Source of the DNA: Papio anubis
Lineage: Eukaryota > Chordata > Mammalia > Primates > Cercopithecidae
Direction of reading: 5' to 3'
Assembly (NCBI RefSeq): GCF_008728515.1
Contig: NC_044977.1
Span: 187,539,987-187,603,986 of the forward strand
Length of the DNA: 64,000 bases
Shown in pieces: positions 22,721 to 35,149 of the stretch. Position numbers and translations under genes: made by a program. Position 1 is the stretch's first letter. Every line of letters begins with the position of its first letter. The notes below the pieces were generated by a model. That model did not search any database, was not told where the DNA came from, and was given only the letters and a program-made list of their open reading frames with translations.

Positions 22721-23589
22721 CTAAGCTTTTGTTAAATTCCTAAAGGGGACTTTTACTCAATTTAAGAACCACTGCTTTTAAAGTACAAAAAAACACATAG
22801 ATTTCTTCTGTTTTGTTCTAAAGCATAAGAATCACAATAGCATTAATCAAAGGAGGACATAAGGTAGGAAAGCAGGCATATAGGTATAATAAAATAGACC
22901 TCTCTATATCAGTTGATTTCTGTCAACCGACTAAATCTCAAATAGATTATGCATATTATGAGAGTTCCACTGGCAGCTTCTCAGAAATTTCCCTGAGATT
23001 TAGAATTTATTGGCATCTTCGATTGCTTTAGCATTGATACTTACGCGATTAAGACATTGTCAAGCACACCATTTGAGACAAATTTGGAGAGACAATGTTA
23101 CCCTTGTTTAAAATACTAATTTGTAATCCTTCCCTTCTATTTTTATATCGTGTCTTGCACTTACTTTAGTTATCTAGCTTTTGTTGCTTTTTTGTATCTC
23201 TAAAAACCGTAACATCTTACCCTTGAATTTTTTGCATTGATATATTAGTTATGTGACTGAAATAATTTTCCTTCTTATTTTTTTCAAGAGATACTAAAAG
23301 AAATCTTACTTTATTCTATAAGATTAATTTATAAAGCAGCTCCTTCTTTGTCACATGATCAGATACCACAAAAACATTAAATGTTTTCAAATAGATTTTA
23401 ATAATGTCTGAACAAAACAATGGTCTTCCCAAAAGCTATGTTGATGTTTACCTCATATGCTTAAATCAAAGAGGAAAAGGGTCCACACAAACCACCACAC
23501 AATTAAAATAATAAGCACACTGATATTATATTGCCCCTAAAATGAAATCTATTCTTTTAAAATCCAACGTACTGTGTCTCTCTCCTCTA
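22721..23589. other. Unassigned AT-rich DNA
   Basis: No recognisable repeat or gene. Confidence 0.4.
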
Positions 23590-23800
23590 TAATTTACTTG
23601 ACAGCTGTCATTTATTGAGTGCTTTCTCTGCTATTACAATAGTTAATATACATCTTTTTTGGTTCCTCTTCCCACACTAGTAATATCGTAAGCCTCTTTG
23701 GTGTTGCATCAAGGATTCTTACTAGAAATGACCCATGGTACTTGGAACACAATAGCTCCTTGTTGAATTTAACTACTAAATTATAACAAATGTTCATGAC
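23590..23800. repeat. Possible L2/MIR-derived fragment
   Basis: 'tcatttattgagtgc' and 'ggtacttggaacacaatagctccttgttgaat' resemble old SINE/LINE ends. Weak. Confidence 0.3.
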
Positions 23801-23990
23801 AACAAATTTTAACCATATATTGGGAAAATGCCAACATAATCAAGCCAGAAATATCCATATGTATTAATCAGAGACTGTATTCTACAGAGTTGCAAGGATT
23901 TTGTCTTTTTTATCTTCAAGTTATTATAGAGCACTATTATTAACATAGAACTACATTTTTGCCCACTTTCAGTATGGCTGTGTTATAGGC

Positions 23991-24384
23991 TGAATTATCT
24001 TACTCTAAATATTTATATGTTGAAGTCCTAGCCCCCAGTATCTCAAAATATGACTATATTTGGAGACACGAGCTTTACACATGTAACTAAGTTAAAATGA
24101 GGTGATTCTGGTAGGTCCTAATTCACTATGACTGATGTCCTTATTAGAGGAGAGTGACAAATGGGGAGACAGCCGTGGTGCATGATGATCGCAAAAGAAA
24201 TACCATGTGAGGATACAGCAAGAAGGTGGCCATCTACAAGCCAAGGAGACAGGCCTCAGAAGAAACCAACCCTGCTTACACCTTGGGCTCAGACTTCTAA
24301 TCTCCAGAACTGTGAGGACATAAATTTCTGTTGCTTATGTTACCCTGTCTGTGTTTGTTATAGCAGCCCTAGCAAACTAATGCA
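23991..24384 (+). mobile_element. MLT1-group LTR
   Basis: Sense LTR from TGTTATAGGCTGAAT to 'cagccctagcaaactaatgca', with 'catgtgaggatacagcaagaaggtggcc', 'caagccaaggagacaggcctcag' and 'ccagaactgtgaggac'. The ACATAAATTTCTG tail marks the polyadenylation end. About 394 bp, solo. Confidence 0.88.
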
Positions 24385-25635
24385 GCCAGAGTACTGCTTC
24401 TTTAATGAAATTCCATTGATGTTTCATAGATGGGAACACTACTTCTTCATAGGGGGTGAGGAAGTTTAGGCCAATATTTAAAGACATGGCTTTGACATTC
24501 CATAAAAGTCACAGACAAAGGGTTTCAGCTCTATGTCTTCCCTGGCAGTTGTCATTTATCTGCTATTACAATCTTTTACACACATGTATGTCCATGGAAA
24601 GTTCCTTAACTGTATTTAATTTCATTATGCATAAAAGATTTTATTGGCTTGTAAAAATGGATACAATATACATAAGGTACTTAGCATTAGTCAGACATAT
24701 ATTAATCAATTAATATATTTCAGTTTAAAAATAGATGTTTAAATTTTACATAGAATTTTAAAGAAAATAATTGCCTCTAGGCCATCTAAAGTGTCTATCG
24801 AATTAAAATAAACATTTTGTTTATTGAAAACAATATATAATTATAGAACATTTTAAAGATGGAATAAATTTTAAAAAACAAACAACCTATACTTTACCAC
24901 CCATAGATAGCTACTGTTAACTTGTAGTTTTATTACCTGTAACTTTTTTTCTTTCGGTAGTTAGCAGTTTTAAAATGTATTTATCATATGACATATTTAA
25001 TTCTTAAAAAAATCTTCTTACTAAAAACTAATGCATACTCACAGTTTAAACATGAGGAAATACATAAAAGTATTGTAAATACACTTTGAGGTTCTAGTAA
25101 TTGTTAATAATTTTCTATATTTTATTGAAATCATAAAATGTAAATAAATATTAAAATAAATGAACTGGAGATACTCATAATTTGTATTTACTCAATAAAT
25201 ATTAATACATATCAGAAACTGTTTTATATGCACAAGATATAATGCTGATTAAGACAGGCCAAGTACCAGACTTTCCTTTTACCTCATTCCATTTGGGGAA
25301 AGAAGTAATAAACAAGAAAAAAATCAATTCTTGTTTCAGATGGTATGATAGACTCGATAACTGAACAAACTCTTGTTGAAATCAATTGCAATTGCTAGAT
25401 AAAATATTCTTACAAACTCATTCCTCTCAAAACACAGACAATCTTGCAAGAAAGATAGAAATTTTTAGATGCCAAAAAATAATTGAAAGTAGAAACTCAG
25501 AGTTATAAGCAGAGAACTGAAACAGGTGGTTACTTGAGGGTATTTGCCAAACCAAATACATCTGAGCTTAGATTTTAATGACCTCAAGAAGTACAGAGGA
25601 CAACGGACAAATCTCATATTCAGAATAGGCATGAG
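24385..25635. other. AT-rich DNA, unassigned
   Basis: No clear repeat. The last few hundred bases may be the 5' part of the HAL1/L1M relic that becomes recognisable at about 25640. Confidence 0.4.
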
Positions 25636-25639
25636 GAAT

Positions 25640-26349
25640 TTCTGTCTCAACTTGACATTGGATAGAAAGAGAAAACATTTTCAATAATTGATAGACATAA
25701 AATCAAATTTGTTAATGCAGTTTAAAAACAAAGTAATATATGACAATGAAAATGACAAAACATCTTTGAAAAAATACTAAATAAGGTTTCTGAAAGTGAA
25801 AAATAAAATCATTTAAATAATTCAATATGTGGCATTATCAGTAGTTTTAATTCAACTGAGGAAAGAATGCACTGGAAAATATATTCAGGAACTTAATCAG
25901 ACTGTATAACAGAAAAACAAATAAATAGAAAGCATGAAACATTAGGAAACATAAAGAAGAGAATCAGAAAATCTAACATAATTGAATCACCTGAATTTTA
26001 AAAATTGAAGAAATGGAGAGAGCTATATTTGAACAAATGATGCCTAAAAAATTTGCCATAAATTTTTACAAAACACCAATCATTAGACTCAGGAAACCAA
26101 ATGAATCATAGTAAGATACATAAAATATAATTCCTTTTGTCACACTGTAATAAAACTAAATAATTAAAAAGGCAATGTTCGTAAAAGACTTATGAGAGAA
26201 AAAAAAAGATTGCTATTAACAAATAATAGATTGCTAGCTGACTTCTTAATAGAAACAATGGAAACCCAAACATAGAATAACTATTTCAAAATGTTGTGAG
26301 AAAAAAATAATCCAAAATGGTGTACTAAGACCAATTTTTATAAAAATAT
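25640..26349 (+). repeat. HAL1/L1M-type fragment
   Basis: 'gcatgaaacattaggaaac', 'atgatgcctaaaaaatttgcc', 'ttgctagctgacttcttaatagaaacaatggaaacccaaac' and 'aaaatgttgtgagaaaaaa' follow sense HAL1/L1M text. Interrupted by the Alu at 26357. Confidence 0.65.
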
Positions 26350-26356
26350 TCAGACA

Positions 26357-26658
26357 GTCCAGTAGCAGTGTCTCAGATCCATAATTCCAGTACTCTGGGA
26401 GGCTGAGGCGGGTGGATCACTTGAGGTTAGGAGTTCGTGACCAGCCTGGCCAACATGGTGAAACTCCGTCTCTACCGAAATACAAAAATTAGCCAGATGT
26501 TGTGGCGGGTTCCTGTAATCCCAGCTACTTGGGAGGCTGGGGCAGGAGAATTGCTTGCACCCAGGAAGCAGAGGTTGCAGTGAGCAGAGATGGCACCAAT
26601 GCACTCCAGCCTTCGAGACTGAGCAAGACTCCATCTCAAAAAAAAAAAAAAAAAAAGC
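26357..26658 (+). mobile_element. AluS-type SINE, left member of an inverted pair
   Basis: Both arms and an A18 tail are present. TCAGACA flanks it on each side (26350-26356 and 26659-26665). It retains 'gatcacttgaggttaggagttcgtgacc', typical of AluS. Confidence 0.9.
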
Positions 26659-26702
26659 TCAGACAATTAAAAAGTGTTGTGTTGTTGTTGTTGTCTATTT
26701 AG

Positions 26703-26900
26703 TTTTGTTTTTTGAGATGGAGTCTCACTCTGTTGCCCAGGCTGGAGTGCAGTGGTGCCATCTCGTCTCACTACAACCTCCACCTTCTGGGTTCAAGTGA
26801 TTCTCCTGCCTCAGCCTCCCGAGGAGCTGGGATTACAGGTGCCTGCCACTATGCCCGGCTAATTTTTGTATTTTTCAGTAGAGATGGGGTTTCACCAGGT
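26703..26900 (-). mobile_element. AluS-type SINE, 5'-truncated, right member of an inverted pair
   Basis: Antisense Alu from the T-rich tail through 'agagatggggtttcacca'. The rest of the left arm is absent. About 44 bp lie between it and the plus-strand Alu, tail facing tail. Confidence 0.9.
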
Positions 26901-28149
26901 GGGCAACAAAGTATTTTTATCAAAATACTCTGACCACTCTAAATCATATTTCTGCTGAGTTGCAGTGATCCTACTACAAGGACAGGTAGGCAAGTATAAA
27001 ACTAAAATGGGGTCATTAATATGCCCTCCTTTTATAGTAATTGATCTTACTGACAAAACTGAGTGAATGAGGATTTTACACCACCCAATGAACAAGCTTG
27101 ATTTAATGGACATAGATATACACAATCATATTATTTGCACCTAACAATAATTTACTTCCTTTCTGTTACTCATATTTTTCATTTCTTTTTTCTGATCTTA
27201 TTGTATTGGTTAAGATATTCAAATAAAAACAGTTAGTGAGAAGCAATGATAGTGGATACCTTTATCAGTCAGGAATAACTATAGTGAACAGAAAATTCTG
27301 CAAGTACTTTAAGAAGGAAGGCGTTTGATTAAAGGATATGGCAAGTCAGAAAATCACTAAAAGTACTGCCGGTCTAGGTTGTAGACTAGGCCTTCAGGGT
27401 TGTCACTCAGAACAAGGCAAAACTGTTCTGAGTTTTGAAAAGATAGTACATAGGAGTACTATTTCTAAAACCGCAGCTGATCAAGAAGATGCCACTGGCT
27501 GCAGTGTTACTTTAAAGACACACGGAAAAAAGAATGTACAGATTCCATTTTATATTCACATAACTAGTTGCAAGGAAATGTGGATTTGTAATTTTATGCC
27601 TCAGCATATCTAGCTAGCAAAAGGGTAAAGAACAGTTGTATGAGCTACAGTTTTGTGAGCAGTGTCTTTTTTTCTATTTTCATGAAATGTTTTTTAAAAA
27701 TTATCATCATGTTGTTCACAGTATGCTTTTCCTGCATATCTTTTTTAGGTTAACTGTTTCTAAAAATGGAGAAAATTTATAGCTACAAAAGTATAATGAA
27801 AGACTTTTAATTTATTTTTAAGTCAGAGGCAGGTTTTTAGAGAGTCTTTAACTTCCTGTTTTCTGTTGGACTTTCTCTGTACCTGTGAACTTTTATGCTA
27901 GCGCATCTTTGGGTTTCTGTCTGGAAAATGATCTCCTTTCTCCCTTTACATTTTCCCTTATGTATAGTTTAGTCTGTTACTTCTGTGATTCTGTCTCTCC
28001 TTTCACATTCTGTCTTCCATAAATGTGTTAAATTAACTCATCCACTATAGGTAATGTCTCCCATTATTTTCGGGTGATAGGTTAATTCCACTTATTCCGT
28101 TAGAATCATTGTAACTGGATTTCTAGAGGGAGTGGGGGGGAAAAAGACA
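26901..28149. other. Mostly unassigned DNA with L1-like debris
   Basis: 27050-27180 weakly resembles L1 ORF2. 27270-27600 (containing a 91-codon open frame, 27338-27613) resembles nothing I can name. No gene is supported. Confidence 0.4.
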
Positions 28150-29110
28150 CAGAAAATTCTACTGCATTTTTCAAATCCTCCACTTATTAATTTAATCTCT
28201 TATTTTTTCATTAATATCTGATAGAGATATGTTAAAACCTCTCATGATGATAAATTTTTCCTTTTCCTGGGATTCCATAATTTTTCTTTTTTATAAGTTT
28301 TGAAACTTTGTTGTTAATTGCATTCAATTTTATAATCTTTCTGGTGAATTGAATCTTTTCTCAATGTCTGATTACTCTGTTTATTTGTATTTTGATTTAA
28401 AGTACCTTTTATCTGATATTAATATAGACACATCCAATATATTTATTTTGCTTGAATTTGCCTCGTGTTTTTTCTCTTCTTTATAGAAATACTTTTAAAA
28501 ATATATTCTTAAAATACAGTGTGACAATTTTTATTTTTATTTTAATACAATATTTACTTCAGCCCTACGTTGATTATGATTCGTTTATAAATTCTGTCCG
28601 TCCATTTGAGGGTATTTTTTCTTTCTCCTTTTTTTCAGTCATTGTAATTTTTCCACCTACTGGTTTAGAATTTATATCAAATCTATATTTTAGTAGTTTT
28701 TCTATAATTTTTAAAATTAATATATACATTTTAATAAATTCTAAAGCTAACAGGAAGAATTATATTGACTCTATCCCTATAAGAATTCCTCTCACTTGCC
28801 ACTATTTTACTTTTTGGTCAGGATTTATATATATGTTAATTGATTAATTTTTAAACTATTACTGTTGTTTAATATAATTAATTTTTGCCTTTAGTTTTAC
28901 TGATATAATATCATTTTCTTCATTCAGTATTTTTTCTTGAACCTCAGACCTTCCTTTGGAATTGATTTTCTTAAATAAAGAATTTCTCTAGAAGTTCTTT
29001 TAGAGTTTATTGGTAGAATATGTTTTTACTTTGTGTGTGCCTAAAAATACTTTTATTTTATCCTCATTACTGAAAGATAATTTCACTGGGCATAGATTTT
29101 CCAAGATTAT

Positions 29111-29314
29111 TTTTTTTTTTTTTTTTTTTTTTTTTGAGATGGAGTCTTGCTCTGCCGCCCAGGCTGGAGTACAGTGGCCGGATCTCAGCTCACTGCAAGC
29201 TCCGCCTCCCGGGTTCACGCCATTCTCCTGCCTCAGCCTCCCGAGTAGCTGGGACTACAGGCGCCTGCCACCTCGCCCGGCTAGTTTTTTTTTGTATTTT
29301 TAGTAGAGACGGGG
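29111..29314 (-). mobile_element. 5'-truncated AluY of Old World monkey-like type
   Basis: Antisense AluY with a T27 tail, truncated after 'agtagagacgggg'. TCCAAGATTAT is perfectly duplicated at 29100-29110 and 29315-29325. Variants 'gtggccggatctcagctc' and 'cacctcgcccggctag' are ones I associate with cercopithecid AluY (YR) subfamilies. The perfect duplication and low divergence mark it as young. Confidence 0.9.
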
Positions 29315-29602
29315 TCCAAGATTATTTTTAAATATTTTTAGCTAATCACTGTAATGATGTAATTACATTATATTCTAAATTTTATTGTTGCCAATATCTA
29401 ATAGACCTTTCACAGTTAGTCTATATTTTGTCACTGACTGCTTTTAATTTTGTCTTTGGTATTTTACTATTTGGATTTTTAAAAAATATTTACTTTTTGA
29501 ATTATCTATGTTACCAATTTGAGGAATAATTTTTTTCCATCAGTATTCAAACTCTCTGCTATGTTTTTTAATTATTGCTTATTCTCACCACTCCCCCAAA
29601 CC

Positions 29603-29874
29603 TTTTTTTTCTTTTCCAAAGACAGGGCCTTGCTCTGTCACCCAGGCTGGAATGGTGCAGTGGTACAATCATAGCTCAACACAACCTCAAATTTCTGGGC
29701 TCAAGGGATCCTTCAGCCTCGGCTTCCTGAGTAGCTGGAAATGTAGGTGTGTGCCATGTCTTGCTAAATGTTTTATTTTTCTTTTTGCAGACACAGGGTC
29801 TCACTATATTTCTCAGGCTGGTTCCACACTCCTGGCCTCAAGGGATTCTCCCTCCGAAGCCTCCTAAAGCATAA
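29603..29874 (-). mobile_element. AluJ-type SINE, diverged and truncated
   Basis: Antisense Alu with J features ('acaatcatagctcaacacaacctcaaa', 'gggctcaagggatcc'). It ends near 'gaagcctcctaaagc', so the last part of the left arm is missing. Confidence 0.85.
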
Positions 29875-30519
29875 GGTACTCTAAAAATAGATTATGTTAA
29901 ATCTTCCTACCTTATTCAATGTATCTTCCAATCTCTCCTATTTTTCATGTAGTTTCTGTTCTGCAGTTGGTTTAATTACTTTACTACTATTCACCATTTT
30001 ATTCATGGAGGATACATCTGATGTTTCTACTGTACTGTATGTTTTGTGCATTGAGTTTCTAAATCCTGTTATTACATTAATGTCTGCATTTTACATTTTA
30101 TTATTTTTCAGATTTACTTGGCCTTTTCAAAGTATTTTTAAAAAATCATATTCAACATATCAACATTATATTCTTGTCTGATAACTCTAATACTTGCAGA
30201 CTTTATGGGTTTAACATTTCATTATTTTCTGCTAATTCATATGGAGAGAAATGTTTAAATATTTTCCTCTTATTTATATATATATGTTAATTTTAGGCTT
30301 ATCATATAACTTAGAATTTTATGTGAATTCTTTGAGACTTGTTTTGAAAATACACATTCTTCTGGATTTTTTTTTTAACCTTTTCTGGGAGTCTGAGGGT
30401 AAAACCAACCTGGAACCACTCTAAAAGAAATTTTCAGCTTGGAGATTTTTGTCCCAAAGGTGATGGTAAATCTGTCCCCAGACTCATATAAATGCAAACT
30501 TGCTGTTAAGAATTCTCAA

Positions 30520-31310
30520 AGAAATTTGCAGCAACATGAATGAAACTGGAGGACATTATGTTAAACGAAATAACCCAGGCCTGGATAGACAAAAACACTG
30601 CATAAAATTACTCATATATGGAACCTAAAAAAGTTACTGTCATAGAAGTGTAGACAGTAGAGGCTGGGCACGGTGGCTTACTCCTGCAATTCCAGCACTT
30701 TGGGAGGCTGAGGGGGGTGGATCACCTGAGGTCTGCAGTTGGAGAGCAGCCTGGCTAACATGGTGACACCCCGTCTCTAATAAGAATACAAAAATTAGGT
30801 GGGCCTGGTGGCGCATGCCTGAAATCCCAGCTACTCGGGAGGCTGAGGCAGGAGAATCGCTTGAATCCGGGACAGGGAGGTTGAAGTGAGCTGAGATGGC
30901 ACCATTGCACTCCAGCCTGGGTGACTGAGTAAGACTCTGTCTCAAAAAACAAAACAAAACAAAACAAAGTATAGACAGTAGAATAGAGGCTATCAGAGAT
31001 AGAGGGTTGGCGGGAAGGGGGAACAGTTGCTCAGTGTGTAGAGTTGCAGTTAGACAGGAAGAATAAGTTATGGTGTTCTATTACACAGTAGAGTGACTAT
31101 AGCTAATAGTGTATTGTATATCTCAAGGTAACTAGAAGAGAGGATTTTGAATACTATCACCATAAAGAAATGATAAATTAAAATGACACATATGCTAATT
31201 ATCTTTATTTGTTTATTATACAATGTATACATGCAATGAAACATCAAACTGCACCACATAAATATGTGCAATTATCGTGTGTCAATTATAAACAAAATAA
31301 TACTTAAAGA
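30520..31310 (+). repeat. L1MA/L1MB-type 3' end, split by an Alu
   Basis: Sense L1 ORF2 end and 3' UTR: 'gcaacatgaatgaaactggaggacattatg', 'ctcatatatggaacctaaaaaag', 'gtgactatagctaatagtgtattgtatatctc', 'caatgtatacatgcaatgaaacatc'. Interrupted at 30662-30967. Confidence 0.85.
30662..30967 (+). mobile_element. AluS-type SINE with long target-site duplication
   Basis: Full-length, with an AAAAC-repeat tail. A 15-bp duplication with one mismatch flanks it: AGTGTAGACAGTAGA (30647-30661) and AGTATAGACAGTAGA (30968-30982). Confidence 0.94.
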
Positions 31311-32340
31311 ATTTTCGTAGTAAACATTTTCTTTTTTGTTCAGCTTCACTGGGAATCAGAGACTGGTAAACATATCTCTGCTAACTCTCTCCAGTCAGGT
31401 TTTAACTGACTTTAACTTATGATTGTTCAGAAGCCTTGGTTTTCTCCGAATTTCTCTTAACTGAGCTGCCATTCTGCCAGCACCCTAGTCACTGTCCTCC
31501 TCTCTCCAGTGCAGTTGACTGATTATAATAGAGGCTTTAGGCTATCAGTGATGGACACTTGACTCCAGGTTAATGTCAGCTCCAGCACTCACAGAATTCT
31601 CTCCTATTCTGTACACAGGATTTTTGTTGTTTTCACATTTTATTCATCAAAATTAGTTGTATGGTTATGGGAAGTGATTCCATTAATGTTTAGTTTGCCA
31701 TATTGCAAAATAATGGAAGTCTTTGTATTTTTCTATGTTTAGTTTTCAAATTGTTGAGCATACTCTATATGTGGTATTTAAGGATAACCAACACAAGTAG
31801 TAACAGTTAGATAAAAACATTTATACAATGGCACGTAACGTCTGACTTTGGATAGGTTGTTTTAACCAACCAAAGTCAGATATTATGTGCTATCATATAA
31901 ATGTAAATTATATAATTTTATATAATTATTAAAGAAATTAGTACAACAAAATGCAGGTTAGTGCGTTTTACAGATGGAGAAAACCATTACTAAGTTTCTT
32001 CACAATGACAATGGCCATTTTTTCCTTTATTTAACTTTATTTTCAAAGTAAACTAAAAAAATTCAGAAATGTTCCTGGCATATTATCTTGATAATTATCA
32101 CTAATAATTATTCTGATTATTAACACAACCAATGCTACAAATGCTAGGGCACAAAAACTTCCTATATAACTTTATTTATTCATTAAATATAGTATAAGAT
32201 TAATAATATCTTCATAGCAGAACTAAGGATGCTATTTATTTCTTATCAAAATTTCTTGGGATATATTTAGACCTGGCTTATTTATTTTTCTGGAACATGA
32301 TGATTCCTGAGGCAGAAACAATAACCATGTATGCTAAATG
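31311..32340. other. Unassigned AT-rich DNA containing a hairpin
   Basis: No known repeat recognised. The hairpin at 31817-31904 is listed separately. Confidence 0.45.
31817..31904. repeat. Imperfect 35-bp inverted repeat with 18-bp loop
   Basis: Arm 31817-31851 and arm 31870-31904 pair at 29 of 35 positions, and all six mismatches are transitions. The 88-nt fold resembles a palindromic MITE or pre-miRNA-like hairpin, but I recognise no family. Confidence 0.85.
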
Positions 32341-32346
32341 AAAACT

Positions 32347-32653
32347 ATATTTTTTGTTAGTTTGTTTTGATGCAGAATCTCGCTCTGGTTACCTGGGCCA
32401 GAGTGCAGTGGCACGATCTCAGCTCACTGCAACCTCTGCCTCCTGGGTTCAAGCAATTCTCCTGCCTTAGCCTCTTTAGTAGCTGGGATTACAGGTGCCT
32501 GTCACCTCCCCCAACTAATTTTTATATTTTTTTAGTAGAGACGGGTTTTCGCCATGTTGGCCAGGCTTGTTTCGAACTCCTGACCTCAGGTGATCTGCCC
32601 GCCTCAGCCTCCCAAAGTGCTGGGATTACAGGTGTGAGTGACTGCACCCGGCC
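32347..32653 (-). mobile_element. AluS-type SINE
   Basis: Antisense full-length Alu, ending in CACCCGGCC. TGAAAACT flanks it (32339-32346 and 32656-32663). Confidence 0.9.
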
Positions 32654-33776
32654 AGTGAAAACTTTCGTGAGCTAACATTGGAGGTGCTCACCTTGATGCA
32701 GTCACATCAACTAAGAAAAGCCTGAAAATGTTTTGTGTTAAAGCTGATAATCAGTCACATTACGCTTAGCTAAAGCCTGTACAATTACTGCAGTCAAATT
32801 GTTTAGCACCTCTGTTGAAGACCATTTAGATTCTACTTGTTATTTCTAATGTTTCTATTGCATTTTCGTTTTTAATAATCACAGTATTGTAGTACGTAAA
32901 AGCTCACAAAGCTGTTTCTCTCATGTTGTCCCAGTCATATGTTCTATGAAAGAACAGAAAACATAAGTGTAATTAACATTCACTACATAAACAAAACAAA
33001 AAAAAATAGATGAGAACAAGAAAAGTGAAGAAGTTTACCTTACGTCATACAAGAAATCACTTGCAGCACACAATTTCTAGTTCTGACAGCTTGATCTTCC
33101 ATATTTATCTGTGAGAGATTTATGAAGACATCTTTCTCTCAATAACAAGAGCTGGGAAACTTACAGAATCTCAAGGCCCTATATCTATCTAAAAGATTAA
33201 GAACAAAGTTAAGAGAAAACTTGTGGCCTGAACAGAAGAGTTGTAGGAGATTCCCCCCAAGACCTCAACTGAGCTATCTGGATCTTTTAAAGTCATATTT
33301 TAGGGTAATGCATCTCGTAGGTCAATGTGGTGTGACTGAAATGCTACTTTGGCTTTCTTGGCTTTAGACCACCTTGCTTTATTACAAGATGAATAACAAC
33401 TTCTAGCATAGTAAAAGACAGGCAAGTTGATTGCAAGAAATAAGAGAGTACCTATTTTTAAAGATAGAAAATCATTATCAATGGAAAAATATATAAAAAT
33501 CAATATTAGAATGTACTCGAAATGGTTAAGCTACAGAGGGATTGGCTGTTGAATTAAAAGGTGTCATCTTGTTGGCTTTCTGGGAGAAAGCCAAAGGCAG
33601 TATCCAAAGTGTTTTTCTTAGTTATGAATAAAAGCATCAGAATACATGGCAATTGTGATCAAAGGAATACAAACGAATTGAAGAGAGACGAGATGTGGAT
33701 TACATCAGTAGCTCAGTAGGACAAGTGTCAGATTTATTGAACCCAGCAAGGACAATGTGTGAGACATCACCGTCTG
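32654..33776. other. Unassigned DNA
   Basis: No recognisable repeat or gene over about 1.1 kb. Confidence 0.45.
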
Positions 33777-34501
33777 GGCTGAGTTAATAATAAGAAGGGT
33801 GTTTTGTTTTTGTTTTTGTTTTTGTTTTATCCAAAATCTGCCAGAAATCTTGTGCTGGGACATTGAACCACACGGAATTGAAGTGGAAGAGTCTGAGTAT
33901 TATCAAGAAACAGTTTTAGTTGACAGACTAAATAACGTCTGATATCAAATAAAGAATATTAGCCTGTGATTAAGGGTATGAGGTTTCCAACGGCTGATGC
34001 TGAATATGTAAAATAGAGAAGTCATGTTTCTTGTGTGGTCCTGAATTTCCCAACCATAGAAAGATTAGGAGTGATTCTGGAAATTTTGTATTTGGTAGAA
34101 ACATCTAAGGAGCTACTCCAAATAAATAAATGCACAAAGGTTTTCACCCCACTCACATGATGTATGGACTACTTCGGGTCCATGGATCCCAGATGATAAC
34201 TTAGTTGTCCTAAGTTAACGTAGAGATCATCTAATTCTAAAAGTTTATACAGCAGTAATAAGATCAAAACAATATTAGAGGATAAAGGGTAAATCTAATA
34301 TTCTAATTTTTCAGTTGTGCCAACTGAACCTTAGAGAATTAAGGTGTCTCCTTCATATTCAACAAGCCTATCCTTTTCCCATTTGGGGCTATTGCAAGTC
34401 ACTAATATACCTCTCATCTTCTCATTTGTTCTTTGTATTTGAGCAACCATTGCTAACCCAAGCTTAGCCCAAGTCACTAGAAAAGTGTTTCCTGTCTTTG
34501 A
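33777..34501. repeat. Direct duplication, copy A
   Basis: From 'ggctgagttaataataag' to 'gtctttga'. Matches copy B (35150-35842) collinearly at roughly 90% by eye, better than 94% in the block around 34225-34440. Copy A has a TTTTG repeat at 33803-33828 and about 25 bp near 34175-34210 that copy B lacks. Confidence 0.93.
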
Positions 34502-35149
34502 AAACAAACTACTGGGACAATGTCATCAATATTTTGATTTTTGAAACTTTTATTTTATCTTGAGGAGAGTGTGTGTTAACTACTAATGTGTTTTCATGCC
34601 CATGAGGAATAGCATATTTGAAAGGAATACAGTATTAATTTTGACCTCCCAGCAATGCATTCTTTAAAATTCAACATAAGCGTCTTTCCTAATCTCTTTC
34701 CCTTTGCTTCTCCTTTCTGGTTAGTACTTCTAAAGCAAGTTAATTGAGATTGATAAAGCAAAACTGTTAGATATTTATAAATCAGAAGCGGTAATTTGTA
34801 ACTGTGTCTGATCCACAAGAGAGTTTAGTGAGTAGGTAAAGGAGAGACAGAGAAAGGTGTTTAATATCGTACATTTTCGTGGAAATTATGTTAAGGACAA
34901 GCTTCCATGCTGGCGAGAACCTCACTTAAACTGAATTCAGAATCACAAGACCATTCAAAATTCACCTTCACTGTACATATTGGGGTTTATTGTTGGTTAA
35001 ATAATTAGGTAGGCAGATATCTGGGTACAGGGAAAGTATGGAAGGAATGCTACTGACAGAAGCATAAGCAGTCATATATCATCTATAAGAGCTGTTTCAG
35101 AATACTGTTATTCTGAGCTCCAGTAAATTACCTGTGCTGAGAGAAAACA
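34502..35149. other. Single-copy spacer between the duplicated blocks
   Basis: No similarity to the 650 bp left of copy A or right of copy B, so the duplication is not a simple tandem array of the whole interval. Confidence 0.6.

Larger units (their letters stand above)
28150..30390 (-). repeat. Long L1M/HAL1-type relic split by two Alus
   Basis: Antisense text in order: 'gatagagatatgttaaaacctctcatgatg', 'atctgatattaatatagacac', 'ataatttcactgggcatagattttccaag', 'ggtgaattgaatc', 'aacatttcattattttctgc'. Alus sit at 29111-29314 and 29603-29874. The 131-codon open frame at 28452-28847 is antisense to the element and has no function that I can support. Confidence 0.75.

Noticed and set aside
28452..28847. 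131-codon plus-strand open frame
   Set aside because: It lies antisense to an L1M relic, is T-rich, and translates to low-complexity hydrophobic text.
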